Below, one piece after another: positions 13,617 to 22,202 of a DNA stretch of 64,000 nt. The stretch comes from Jeotgalibacillus sp. ET6. GTDB taxonomy: Bacteria; Bacillota; Bacilli; Bacillales; Jeotgalibacillaceae. The stretch lies in assembly GCF_029667115.1 (NCBI RefSeq), contig NZ_JARUIU010000001.1:434001-498000 (forward strand), in the 5' to 3' direction. The notes under the pieces were generated by a model. The model did no database searches, was not told the DNA's origin, and saw nothing but the letters and a program-made list of their open reading frames with translations. Each line of letters opens with the position of its first letter. Position 1 is the stretch's first letter. A program made the position numbers and the translations under genes.

Positions 13617-14713
13617 TTATAGGTTCTTCCTTTCCACTCATAGCCTTTTTGCGTTAGCGATCTTAGCATAGAGGACCACAGCAGCACGGTAAGCGCCACT
13701 GAGGATATCGGCATTAAAAGAAAATGCAGTACGGTTTGCTTTGTCACCCTGTCAATAATCGCTGTTTGAATGAAAACCAATAAAAGCGGGAGCAGCCACG
13801 TCCAATCTCTTGTCCACAAGAAAGCCACAGCCAGCAGCAAGGGCGCAAAATAAAAGACAAGATAAAATAAGCTCACAAGCATTGCGGTAAACGGAGATCT
13901 GCCAAGGCCCACATAAATATTCTTTAAAAATCCGTTCCACACTTCTTTATTTGTATCATACATAAAACAGGTAACAGAGGGCGCCACGTTTGCCAAAATC
14001 GCTTTATATCCGCTTTTTTTCAGTTCCCGTGTAATCTGGATGTCTTCAATAAGGGAGCTCTTTACTGCACGGTGGCCGCCGATTGCCTCATAAGCCTTTC
14101 GCTCAAAAAACATAAAAGCCCCATGTGCTGCCGTGAAAGCGGGATAAGTCGTTTTATTGGCGACTAGATTGGGCAGATGAAAAAAAATAAAAAAATGCTG
14201 CAAAGGTACAAGCAGTTTTCCAAGGAACGGCGTAACCGGAAATCTTGGAAAACCGGTCACCAACCGGGCATCATTCTTTTCCATAATATGCAAGGATTGA
14301 TGAATCACGTCGGGTTTGACTCTGACATCTGCATCCAGGAAGAGCAAGTAATCTCCACGTCCTTTTTTGCTTAACTGCTCGCAGGCATGAACCTTGCCAA
14401 CCCAGCCCTCTGGCAGGGAGCTTCCTGAGATCACGGTAAAACGGGAATCTCCTTTTGTATGCTGATTGAGCAGCTCCTGCGTCCTGTCGGTTGATTGATC
14501 ATTAAGAATGACGACTTCAATAGATGGATACTGAATTTTTTTAACAGACGTGATCAGACCCTCTACATTTTTTTCCTCGTTTCTCATTGGAATTAAAATA
14601 GACACCTTGCCACTCTTCGTATGAGAGGTTTTTTTAAACACCGGCATGGTGAAAACATTGACCAGCGTAAGGATCACAAACAGGATGAGCAAAATAATCA
14701 GCAGCATTATCAT
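13613..14713 (-). CDS. Glycosyltransferase family 2, carotenoid type (CrtQ-like)
   Basis: From the ATG at 14713 the product is 366 residues; the frame extends 15 codons upstream into the previous gene but the ATGA overlap with that stop fixes the start. It has an N-terminal membrane helix (MLLIILLILFVILTLVNVF), a GT2 domain with SILIPMRNEE, VVILNDQSTDRT, LFLDADVRVK (D-x-D) and SSLIEDIQITRELK (ED acid), and three C-terminal membrane helices. CrtQ-like enzymes put glucose on carotenoid acids or tertiary hydroxyls at the membrane. The neighbours support that role. Confidence 0.87.
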   Translation of the reverse strand: MIMLLIILLILFVILTLVNVFTMPVFKKTSHTKSGKVSILIPMRNEEKNVEGLITSVKKIQYPSIEVVILNDQSTDRTQELLNQHTKGDSRFTVISGSSLPEGWVGKVHACEQLSKKGRGDYLLFLDADVRVKPDVIHQSLHIMEKNDARLVTGFPRFPVTPFLGKLLVPLQHFFIFFHLPNLVANKTTYPAFTAAHGAFMFFERKAYEAIGGHRAVKSSLIEDIQITRELKKSGYKAILANVAPSVTCFMYDTNKEVWNGFLKNIYVGLGRSPFTAMLVSLFYLVFYFAPLLLAVAFLWTRDWTWLLPLLLVFIQTAIIDRVTKQTVLHFLLMPISSVALTVLLWSSMLRSLTQKGYEWKGRTYK

Positions 14714-15444
14714 GTCTGGCGCCTCTTGTTTAAGGGGCTTTTCATCCACTGCAGCCATTCGCTTGATGTTCTGCTCCCTTTTTTAATCAATTGATACGGC
14801 TCGGTTCGATCTTCAATTAAGTCTTTCTTGACGCTGTCCACCAATTTTTCATGCATCACGCGCATATACTCAGTTTTTTGCTTTCTGTTCATGGACTTTA
14901 AATCTTCATTTTTCAATGGGCTGCCAATGCGGATAAATAATTCCGGACGCTGATCATGCCTGAATGTGTAATAAGAGGCGACCGGAATAATCGTGATATC
15001 ATCAGCTTTATCATGCAAATAGGCCGGCCCATTCATGTACGTAAACGGTCTTTTTTCAATATGTTCTTCTTTTCCCTGAGGAAAAATCCAGACGCTTTTT
15101 TTCTCCTTCAATAAGGTCGAAGCGACCGTTAAAGAGCGGAGTAAATCCTTAGGTGACGCAGGATCAACTCCAAAAGCCCCGATTCTGCCAAAAAATTTGA
15201 ATTCCTCCAGCCCTTTCTTGCTCATTAAAGCGTAAGCATCTTCCTTCAACACCTCTTTATTTAAATAAAAAATGAGCAAGCCATCCCACCAGCTTGAATG
15301 GTTCATGCTATAAAGCTTTGGACCAGCAGGAAGATCACCGCGGCAGTCGTCAAGGTAGATTCGATAAAAATGCTTCTTTAATTGAAAATGCAAAAAATTG
15401 ACCAGCAGCTTTTCAGAGCGGGGAGACTTTGCAGGTTTATTCAC
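14710..15444 (-). CDS. Acyltransferase (PlsC-like), probable glycosyl-carotenoid acyltransferase
   Basis: The likely start is the GTG at 15444 behind GGGAGGGAGG, overlapping the end of the previous gene (stop at 15437); longer in-frame starts at 15468 and 15477 lie inside the ribosome site. The 244-residue protein shows the PlsC motif NHSSWWDGL (H-x4-D), FGVDPAS (block II region), VWIFPQGKEE (block III, usually FPEG) and TIIPVASYY (block IV). Such enzymes esterify a fatty acid to the sugar of glycosylated carotenoids in Bacillales. Stop overlaps the glycosyltransferase ATG. Confidence 0.85.
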   Translation of the reverse strand: MNKPAKSPRSEKLLVNFLHFQLKKHFYRIYLDDCRGDLPAGPKLYSMNHSSWWDGLLIFYLNKEVLKEDAYALMSKKGLEEFKFFGRIGAFGVDPASPKDLLRSLTVASTLLKEKKSVWIFPQGKEEHIEKRPFTYMNGPAYLHDKADDITIIPVASYYTFRHDQRPELFIRIGSPLKNEDLKSMNRKQKTEYMRVMHEKLVDSVKKDLIEDRTEPYQLIKKGSRTSSEWLQWMKSPLNKRRQT

Positions 15445-16204
15445 GAAAAACCAGCCTCCCTCCCGCATACGCTGCACTCAATGTAACTGCTATGGCAGCA
15501 AGCGTTACACCGACAGCCAAATAAAGCCCTGCCACAAGTGAGGTTACAACAAACATCGCAATCATCATGGCGTAGAGCCATTTCATCCGATTGCTCCATA
15601 AGGAGTCTGATTTGCCTTTTTTAACGGTCAGCCATATGTATAATAAAATCTGAATTCCAAACGACACGGAAAACCATCCGATAAAGTTTTGATTCGGAAT
15701 TCCGTAGTAAGGACCGGTGTTTTCCCATACCCAGTATTCTTTTACTACAAATGCAACCGGATCGATAATTAAATCCATACCAACCGCAAGTGAAGAAGTG
15801 ATCACAGCATACAGAAGCATTCGTACGAGCGAAAATGAGTGCTCAAGCCATGGGCGCACAATCGCCATTGAAGTAAAGATGACCATTACCCATGCAAATC
15901 CAATGGTTAAGGGCACGCCAAACACCTGAATGCCAAAATCTTTCTCATAATGATAAGCACCAAACACCCAGCCATATTTTACACCGAGAGATTCAGCCCA
16001 CATCGTAAAGGCCATAATGGCAGCTGAAAAAAGCAAGCCGGGTCCCTTCCCGAGCGTTTTTACTGCATAGATGACGGCCAATCCGCCGGCTAAATAAAGA
16101 AACACAGCATTTGCCCATTCTAAAAAGGGCGGAAGCAGATCAAATCCGACTAAAATAATGCCAAAACCATACCAAACTAAAAAAATTCTCCAAACCCATT
16201 CCAT
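15437..16204 (-). CDS. CruF-like carotenoid hydratase (DUF422 membrane protein)
   Basis: The 255-residue protein has about seven membrane spans and the DUF422/CruF features: MWAESLGVKYGWVFGAYHY, with conserved E, G and Y, then GVPLTIGFAWVMV, AVGMDLIIDPVAF and YYGIPNQNFIGWF. CruF adds water to the terminal double bond of acyclic carotenoids, making the hydroxyl that a glycosyltransferase can use. It is the first gene of the minus-strand operon, consistent with a route to glycosylated, acylated apo- or diapocarotenoids known from Halobacillus and Planococcus. The early-pathway genes crtM and crtN are not in the window. Confidence 0.87.
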   Translation of the reverse strand: MEWVWRIFLVWYGFGIILVGFDLLPPFLEWANAVFLYLAGGLAVIYAVKTLGKGPGLLFSAAIMAFTMWAESLGVKYGWVFGAYHYEKDFGIQVFGVPLTIGFAWVMVIFTSMAIVRPWLEHSFSLVRMLLYAVITSSLAVGMDLIIDPVAFVVKEYWVWENTGPYYGIPNQNFIGWFSVSFGIQILLYIWLTVKKGKSDSLWSNRMKWLYAMMIAMFVVTSLVAGLYLAVGVTLAAIAVTLSAAYAGGRLVFRE

Positions 16205-16258
16205 GCTCCAACGACCTCCAGCTTTTAATACGCTAATTGAACTTTTTAATCATTTTTG

Positions 16259-16267
16259 TGATATAAT
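16259..16267 (+). promoter_or_regulatory. Extended -10 promoter of the MATE exporter
   Basis: TG-A-TATAAT (16259-16267) is a perfect extended -10 element; a weak TTGAAC lies about 19 bases upstream. The gene starts about 50 bases downstream. Confidence 0.7.
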
Positions 16268-16315
16268 GCTACTGTTTTAGAATTTGAGACAACTTTAACA
16301 GAGAGCAGTGATAAC

Positions 16316-17671
16316 ATGGAACAAACATTTTCAACCCGGGGGAAAGTCAAGCAGCTTTCTATCATCCTGGTTCCCATTCTCGTCACCCAGCTGGGGCTGT
16401 TCGCGATGAATTTTTTCGATACCATTATGTCAGGACAGTTTTCCACAAATGATTTAGCCGGAGTGGCGATCGGTTCTTCTTTATGGATGCCTGTTTTCAC
16501 CGGCCTATCCGGCATATTGCTGTCTGTTACTCCAATCGTAGCACAGCTTGTAGGTGCAAAAAAAGAAAAAGACGTTCCCATGTCGGTTATTCAGGGCATC
16601 TATGTGGCGATACTAATGGCTGCCGCGATCGTGGTGATCGGAATATTTGCCCTGCCGGCCATATTAAACGCCATGAATATTGATCCTGAAGTGCGAAGGA
16701 TCGCCTTTTATTACTTAACAGCATTAGCTTTTGGCATTATTCCTTTGTTTGTTTATAATGTGCTGCGATCCTTTATCGATGCACTCGGCCTAACGAGGGT
16801 TTCAATGTTTATTACCTTGCTTTCTTTACCTTTAAATGTGCTGTTTAACTATGTGCTGATTTTTGGGAAGCTTGGGTTTCCTGCACTTGGGGGTATCGGA
16901 GCGGGCGTTGCATCAGCCCTCACCTATTGGCTGATTGCCCTGATTTCAATTTTCATCATTCATCGGAATCGGCCCTTTAAAAAGTATGAAATATTCAGCA
17001 GGCTGTACCGTTTAAATTTTTCAAAATGGAAAGAAATCCTGATCATAGGGGTTCCAATTGGCTTTTCCATATTCTTTGAAACAAGTATTTTTTCTGCGGT
17101 TACTTTGTTTATGAGTAATTACTCTACAGAAGTAATCGCCGCTCATCAGGCAGCCATTAATTTCTCTTCCTTTTTATATATGATCCCGCTCAGTATTGCC
17201 ATGGCGCTGACCATTGTCGTGGGCTTTGAAGTCGGGGCAAACAGAATGAAGGACGCAAAGCAATATGGCTGGATGGGAGTCGGAACTGCTGTTACGATTT
17301 CTTCCATTTTAGGCATTATTGTTTTCTTTTTCAGAGAGCCTGTCGCTTCCATGTATGTGAAAGACCCTCAAGTGATTGATTTAACTGTTCAATTCCTGTT
17401 TTTCGCTGTTTTATTTCAGCTTTCCGATGCCATCCAGGCTCCTGTTCAAGGGGTGCTGAGAGGCTATAAAGATGTCAATGTCTCACTGATCATGACCATG
17501 ATTTCCTATTGGGTAATTGGTCTGCCAAGTGGATACCTGATGGCAAATTTTACGAGTCTGGAATACTTCGGCTACTGGGTAGGCCTGATTGCGGGACTGA
17601 CCGCAGGTGCCATTACACTGACCATCAGGCTCATTTTAATACAGAAAAGAAGTTTGCGCACCGGAATGTAA
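16316..17671 (+). CDS. MATE-family multidrug efflux transporter (NorM type)
   Basis: The 451-residue protein has 12 predicted membrane spans in two halves, with MATE text such as VPILVTQLGLFAMNFFDTIMSG in the first helix and GIGAGVASALTYW in the sixth. NorM-type exporters expel cationic drugs in exchange for sodium ions or protons. The length matches the B. subtilis YojI/NorM group. The gene stands alone, divergent from the carotenoid operon with about 110 bases between the starts, and ends in a strong terminator. Confidence 0.92.
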   Translation: MEQTFSTRGKVKQLSIILVPILVTQLGLFAMNFFDTIMSGQFSTNDLAGVAIGSSLWMPVFTGLSGILLSVTPIVAQLVGAKKEKDVPMSVIQGIYVAILMAAAIVVIGIFALPAILNAMNIDPEVRRIAFYYLTALAFGIIPLFVYNVLRSFIDALGLTRVSMFITLLSLPLNVLFNYVLIFGKLGFPALGGIGAGVASALTYWLIALISIFIIHRNRPFKKYEIFSRLYRLNFSKWKEILIIGVPIGFSIFFETSIFSAVTLFMSNYSTEVIAAHQAAINFSSFLYMIPLSIAMALTIVVGFEVGANRMKDAKQYGWMGVGTAVTISSILGIIVFFFREPVASMYVKDPQVIDLTVQFLFFAVLFQLSDAIQAPVQGVLRGYKDVNVSLIMTMISYWVIGLPSGYLMANFTSLEYFGYWVGLIAGLTAGAITLTIRLILIQKRSLRTGM

Positions 17672-17717
17672 AAAGCTCATGAAACCCAATTTCCAGGGTT
17701 TCATGAGCTTTTTTTTG
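17671..17717 (+). terminator. Terminator after the MATE gene
   Basis: AAAAGCTCATGAAACCC / GGGTTTCATGAGCTTTT form a 17-bp stem around aatttcca, with a T-run of eight. Because A-run and T-run are symmetrical it can also stop the convergent germination operon. Confidence 0.93.
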
Positions 17718-17719
17718 AA

Positions 17720-18823
17720 TCAATCAATAATTCCTGTTCCGACAACTTCCACTTCAAAATCAACTTCAAAAGGCATCTCCACATACGTATCCTTCCATGT
17801 TTTCTCATCCCATTGTTCAGGGTGGAAAGCGGAAACTCTTCTGCCGATGCCCAAAGCATCAGATTTTGCCTTTTTCATTATCTGAATCATTTCTTCAGAA
17901 TCTTTTTCCAGTTCTTTTTCCCACCATTTTTCAATATCCGGAATTTTATTTTCTGCCATAATATGATTTGGCGAATATTCAACAATGTTTATTAGAATTT
18001 TTGCTGAGATATGGGTAGTTAGCTGCTGGTCCCCTTTTACTTTAATGGATACATCTGAATTATGAAGCTCTATGGTCATATAGTTAGCAATTTCCGGGGT
18101 CTCATCTTCGGTATATTTCCTTGTAAAACGGACGATGTCTCCCTGCCTGTTTATTAGCAATGTAAAAAGCGTACTTAGCTGTGGGGTTAAAATCTCTCCA
18201 GTGAATTTTTTCTGATTAAATAAAGCCAGGCCTTCTACCTCCGCCCGCTGAAGCTCTTCATTATAAGTGAGATAAGGGAGATATAAATCTCCTCCCGGAT
18301 CAAAAATGAGAGTGCAGGCCGTTTGAAGGCTGACGGGCGGCAAAACACTGATTAACTCAGCACTTTCAATAATACCTGAATAATATTCCGATGTGCTTTT
18401 TTGTGAGGTAACAGGCTGAAAGAGTAAATCAGAAGCAGACCCATCCACAACGCCCACCCGTCCATTTAAATTATTGCGTGAATTTCGGTAGAGAACATCT
18501 AAAAACGAGTAAATGTCCTGTCTAGCTAATTCATCGCCCAGTAGCATAACTTGAAGCTTACTGTAGTCAATATGCTCTGATACGTTTAAATCAGCATTGT
18601 ATCTTGCATCTCGTAAGGTATGTCCCGTTTTAAAAGTAGCTGTTCCATTTTTATTTGAAGGATCGATAGGCGGCACCACAGAAGTAACATCAACCTCTCC
18701 GTTTTCACCAACATCATATCCGACTGTATAAACGAGCTGCAAATCCTTCAAAAGACGTTCATCCCAGCAGGAAGAAAGCAAAATGGAAGCACTGCATAAA
18801 AGGATCAGGAATGTTTTTTTCAT
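17720..18823 (-). CDS. GerC-type lipoprotein of a spore germinant receptor
   Basis: The 367-residue protein has a lipoprotein signal (ILLCSASILLSSCWDE, lipobox L-S-S-C at about residue 19) and the GerAC/GerKC family features: SCWDERLLKDLQLVYTVGYD, then HIDYSKLQVMLLGDELARQD. The GerC subunit sits on the outside of the spore inner membrane and completes the A-B-C receptor. Its ATG overlaps the GerB stop (ATGA, 18820-18823). It is the last gene of the operon and is followed by the terminator shared with the MATE gene. Confidence 0.93.
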   Translation of the reverse strand: MKKTFLILLCSASILLSSCWDERLLKDLQLVYTVGYDVGENGEVDVTSVVPPIDPSNKNGTATFKTGHTLRDARYNADLNVSEHIDYSKLQVMLLGDELARQDIYSFLDVLYRNSRNNLNGRVGVVDGSASDLLFQPVTSQKSTSEYYSGIIESAELISVLPPVSLQTACTLIFDPGGDLYLPYLTYNEELQRAEVEGLALFNQKKFTGEILTPQLSTLFTLLINRQGDIVRFTRKYTEDETPEIANYMTIELHNSDVSIKVKGDQQLTTHISAKILINIVEYSPNHIMAENKIPDIEKWWEKELEKDSEEMIQIMKKAKSDALGIGRRVSAFHPEQWDEKTWKDTYVEMPFEVDFEVEVVGTGIID

Positions 18824-19914
18824 GCTGATTTCTCCTTTTGAGATGATTTTTTAAATAGAGAAATGATCATGGTGAGGATTGGTATTGCGACAGTGAATAT
18901 AAGAGAACCGGGAAGCAGTACTTCCATAAATTCTTTCATTTCAAGCATCGAAGTTGGTATGAGTGCCCCCAAAAATGCCATCACCATAATAAAATACACC
19001 ATTTTTGTATGCTTTTGTTTGGACAATAATTGCTCCATTGTATTCCCGGCAATAAATAAAAAGCTGATAAACGAAGATAACGCAATCACCATCCATACAG
19101 TAATAAAGACTAAATCAATTCTTTCAAGGATGGTAAATTTTAAAGCTTTCATGATATAAAGAACCGGATAAGGCACAACGATAATTTCTTTAATATAAAA
19201 GAAAACTTGTGTGGTGATAATGGTGAAAACGTAAAACGTTGTCACAAATGCGGTGGCAAGCGCCCCTTTTCTCAGCTCTTTTTTTCGGTCTGTTTTCACA
19301 TAAAAAGCAAAAAACAAAAATGCTTCAAATCCCATTAATGCAAAAATGGCTGGCTTGATTCCAGCTATAATTGCATTCAAACCTGAGCCTCCTATCGGCA
19401 GCAAGTATAAGAACTGAGGCTGAATATATACCCAGCCCAGCACAAAAATTAAAATGGGGAGCATAAAGGAAATCAGCATTTTAAACCTGGCAATCAGGAC
19501 GATATTTTCTCTGGCCATATAAACCGCCGGAATAGAGAATAGCAGCATAATTACCCATTTAGGTGTATCGGTGAATATCCACGTAGCGATGATATGGTGA
19601 AAGTTGGTCAAAGAGGCCACCAATACACCAATAAAATAGAGTAAATACGTACTCATGATGATCTTTCCAAGTATAGACCCAAAACAAAAATTGACGATTC
19701 CAAAGTACGTATCTTCCGGAAACCGGGACAGCAGAAAAATGTACAATAATATAATAATTTGCACTAAAACTCCTGCCAGCACCATTGAAATCCAGGCATC
19801 CTGTTTCGCTACCTTTCCAATATCACTTGGCATTGACAAAATGCCAACGCCGACTTGAGTTTGCACAATAAGAAAAAAGAGCTGCCAGCCTGTGATTTCA
19901 TTTTTCGCGTTCAT
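18820..19914 (-). CDS. GerB-type transporter-like subunit of a spore germinant receptor
   Basis: The 364-residue protein has ten hydrophobic segments and belongs to the spore-permease branch of the APC superfamily. ITGWQLFFLIVQTQVGVGILSMPSDI is the family's first-helix region (shown here only as a reading of the N-terminus, residues 7-31). GerB subunits bind the germinant and are related to amino acid transporters. It overlaps the end of the GerA gene by 17 bases, so A-B-C are one transcriptional and translational unit. The germinant cannot be read from the sequence. Confidence 0.93.
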   Translation of the reverse strand: MNAKNEITGWQLFFLIVQTQVGVGILSMPSDIGKVAKQDAWISMVLAGVLVQIIILLYIFLLSRFPEDTYFGIVNFCFGSILGKIIMSTYLLYFIGVLVASLTNFHHIIATWIFTDTPKWVIMLLFSIPAVYMARENIVLIARFKMLISFMLPILIFVLGWVYIQPQFLYLLPIGGSGLNAIIAGIKPAIFALMGFEAFLFFAFYVKTDRKKELRKGALATAFVTTFYVFTIITTQVFFYIKEIIVVPYPVLYIMKALKFTILERIDLVFITVWMVIALSSFISFLFIAGNTMEQLLSKQKHTKMVYFIMVMAFLGALIPTSMLEMKEFMEVLLPGSLIFTVAIPILTMIISLFKKSSQKEKSA

Positions 19915-21406
19915 TTTTCCACCACCTGCTATAGCCCTGTCTTCTTTTGTTTACCGGGTTCGCATCTGCTGATCGGGTATTCTGCAAATAAGAAGGCAGA
20001 CGGATAAACATATCCTTAGCTCCCTTTAAATGAAAAGGAGCAATCGGAGAAAGATATGGCGACCGTAATGATTCAAGTTTGATTAAATGAATAATCAGGA
20101 CTGTTCCCATTATGGCAATGCCAAAAAATCCAAACATAGAAGCAAGAATCATAAAAGGAAAGCGCAGAATCCTCACAGTAGTATTCATCTCCACAGAAGG
20201 AACGACAAAGGAAGAAATCGCTGTTAGCGCAACAACGATGATCATTAAATTGGAGATAAGCCCTGCGTTAACTACCGCATCTCCGATGACAAGTCCTCCA
20301 ACAATACCAATAGTCTGGCCGATGGGGTTCGGAAGCCTTATCCCCGCTTCCCTGATCAGTTCAATGGTTAATTCTAAAATAAGCGCCTCGATCAGCGGTG
20401 AATAAGGAATCCCCTCCACCGCTCTTTTCGCAGGGAGCGCCAGTTCATCCGGAATCACTTCGAAATGAAAGCTGATAATGGCGATGTAAAATGCCGGCAG
20501 CAATAGAGCGATCAAAAAACTGCCCAACCTCAACAGACGATAAAATGACCCGACTAGAAAACGGCCATTATAATCATCAGGAGACTGATAAAAAGCAAAG
20601 AAATTCATGGGCGCGACTAAAGCAGTGGGAGAACCTTCGATCATCATGGCAATTCTGCCTTCACTAATATTTGCAACTACACGGTCAGGCCTCTCTGTAT
20701 TCAAAAACTGAGGAAACGGCGACCAGCTGTCATCTTCAATGAATTCTTCAAGATACCCGATACTAAACGCAATATCACTATCCACAGCCTGTAGCCTCAT
20801 AATGTATTCTTCTACGTTCATGTGATTTACGACATTGTTTAAGTAAATCAAAACACAGGTGGTATTGGCTTCCTTTCCGATTGTAAGGTAGCGGATAACT
20901 AAGTGCTGGGAACGGATTTTTGTCCGTATTTGATGAATATTAGTAAGCAGGCTCTCATTAAAACCGGCATGAGACCCTCGGACGATCTGTTCATTTTTCG
21001 GCTCCTGAATGGCACGGTAATGATCAATGGGACTGTCGATGGAGACACCTTCCCATCCATTTTCTTTCTTCACCCAAATAAGTGCCTGCCCTTTTACAAG
21101 ACGTAAACCAACCTGATTGATGGTTTCATCGGGTGAAATGCTTTGTATGTTTAGTGTAGTGGTAATCTCCCCCACTTCCCATATAGAGCGTTGAAACCAT
21201 TCAATTGACTTCTCAAGCTTTTCCCCGTCAAGGAGTGTGCTCATATACATACAGATCGCTTCCCCATCATCATAGGAAAGAGGCCGTTTAGAAAAATCCT
21301 CAGTGTTGCCAAGGAAAAAAGATAAGTCCTCAAATAAGTTTTGTGTATTTTCATATTCATTAATTTTTTGTTCCGGTATTTTCAAATAATTTTTATCCTG
21401 ATCCAC
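19898..21406 (-). CDS. GerA-type subunit of a spore germinant receptor
   Basis: The 502-residue protein has a soluble N-terminal half (residues 1-280) with RLQAVDSDIAFSIGYLEEFI and the typical ISEGRIAMMIEGSPTALVAP before the membrane part (about residues 290-440), followed by a basic C-tail. GerA subunits multimerise in the spore inner membrane and conduct ions on germination. The start is a GTG at 21406 behind AGGAGGTG. It is the first gene of the gerA-B-C operon, controlled by a near-perfect forespore promoter upstream. Confidence 0.93.
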   Translation of the reverse strand: MDQDKNYLKIPEQKINEYENTQNLFEDLSFFLGNTEDFSKRPLSYDDGEAICMYMSTLLDGEKLEKSIEWFQRSIWEVGEITTTLNIQSISPDETINQVGLRLVKGQALIWVKKENGWEGVSIDSPIDHYRAIQEPKNEQIVRGSHAGFNESLLTNIHQIRTKIRSQHLVIRYLTIGKEANTTCVLIYLNNVVNHMNVEEYIMRLQAVDSDIAFSIGYLEEFIEDDSWSPFPQFLNTERPDRVVANISEGRIAMMIEGSPTALVAPMNFFAFYQSPDDYNGRFLVGSFYRLLRLGSFLIALLLPAFYIAIISFHFEVIPDELALPAKRAVEGIPYSPLIEALILELTIELIREAGIRLPNPIGQTIGIVGGLVIGDAVVNAGLISNLMIIVVALTAISSFVVPSVEMNTTVRILRFPFMILASMFGFFGIAIMGTVLIIHLIKLESLRSPYLSPIAPFHLKGAKDMFIRLPSYLQNTRSADANPVNKRRQGYSRWWKNEREK

Positions 21407-21435
21407 TCACAACACCTCCTGACCTTCGTTAGCCA

Positions 21436-21465
21436 TAGTATGGAGAATATTTATCCATTTCATGC
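21436..21465 (-). promoter_or_regulatory. Sigma-G promoter of the germination operon
   Basis: On the minus strand GCATG (21465-21461) and CATACTA (21442-21436) are separated by 18 bases. This matches the published forespore consensus GHATR-N18-CATWMTA at every position. The GTG start of the GerA gene is 30 bases downstream. Confidence 0.85.
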
Positions 21466-21522
21466 AAAATTGCGTTGCAAATTTAGGTCTCTTACTAAAT
21501 AATGGGAAGGAGGAGGTTGCGT

Positions 21523-22149
21523 ATGGATTGGATTATTGCAGCATCCATGGGCTATTTAATCGGTTGTTTCCATGGATCACAGGTTGCTGGGTTTTTGAAA
21601 AAAACAGATTTAAAGGAAAGCGGAGTAAAAAATTCCGGTGCATCAAATGCCACGATCGTCTTAGGCTGGAAGTTTGGGATACTGGTTGCTTTGATCGATA
21701 TTGGAAAAGCAATTGGTTCCGTTTTACTTATCCGGCAGTTGTATTCAAATGTAGAAACTTACGAAATTTTCTTATCTTTATTATTTGTTAATGCAGTATT
21801 TGTCGTACTCGGACATATCTTCCCTTTCCAAATGAAATTTCAAGGCGGGAAAGGAACAGCATCCATTGTTGGGGTTTTATTCGTATTGGACTGGCGAATT
21901 GCACTTATTTCTATTTCTTTACTTCTTATTGTGACGTTTGCGACTGATTATCTTGTAATCGGTGTAACGGTTATGTATGCAGCATTTTTTATTTTGACAA
22001 TACTATTTGACTATCCGCTGATTCCGCTAATCTGCGTATTTGCTGTATGGATGATCAGCACAATCAAGCATATGGAGAATTACTCACGATTAAGAAAACA
22101 CGAGGAGACTCGGCTGTCGAGCTTAATAAACAAGAAAAAAGCAAGTTAA
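21523..22149 (+). CDS. PlsY-family glycerol-3-phosphate acyltransferase
   Basis: From ATG 21523 (AAGGAGGAGG upstream) the product is 208 residues with five membrane spans. The three PlsY motifs are recognisable: SGVKNSGASNATIVLGW (usually GSGNxGATN), KFQGGKGTAS, and ISTIKHMENYSRL. PlsY moves acyl groups from acyl-phosphate to glycerol-3-phosphate to start phospholipid synthesis. Motif one departs from the usual text, so this may be a paralogue rather than the housekeeping enzyme. It lies divergent from the germination operon, with about 115 bases between starts, and could be sporulation-linked (inference). Confidence 0.82.
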   Translation: MDWIIAASMGYLIGCFHGSQVAGFLKKTDLKESGVKNSGASNATIVLGWKFGILVALIDIGKAIGSVLLIRQLYSNVETYEIFLSLLFVNAVFVVLGHIFPFQMKFQGGKGTASIVGVLFVLDWRIALISISLLLIVTFATDYLVIGVTVMYAAFFILTILFDYPLIPLICVFAVWMISTIKHMENYSRLRKHEETRLSSLINKKKAS

Positions 22150-22151
22150 AA

Positions 22152-22178
22152 AGAGGCGGTCCAATATGGACCGCCTCT
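22152..22178. terminator. Terminator between plsY-like and CAP-domain genes
   Basis: AGAGGCGGTCC-aatat-GGACCGCCTCT. The T-run on the plus side is poor (CCCCGTT), while the minus side continues with TTTTTAAC, so it is better as a terminator for the minus-strand gene. Confidence 0.7.
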
Positions 22179-22202
22179 CCCCGTTATGCTCTGTTAACTT
22201 AC

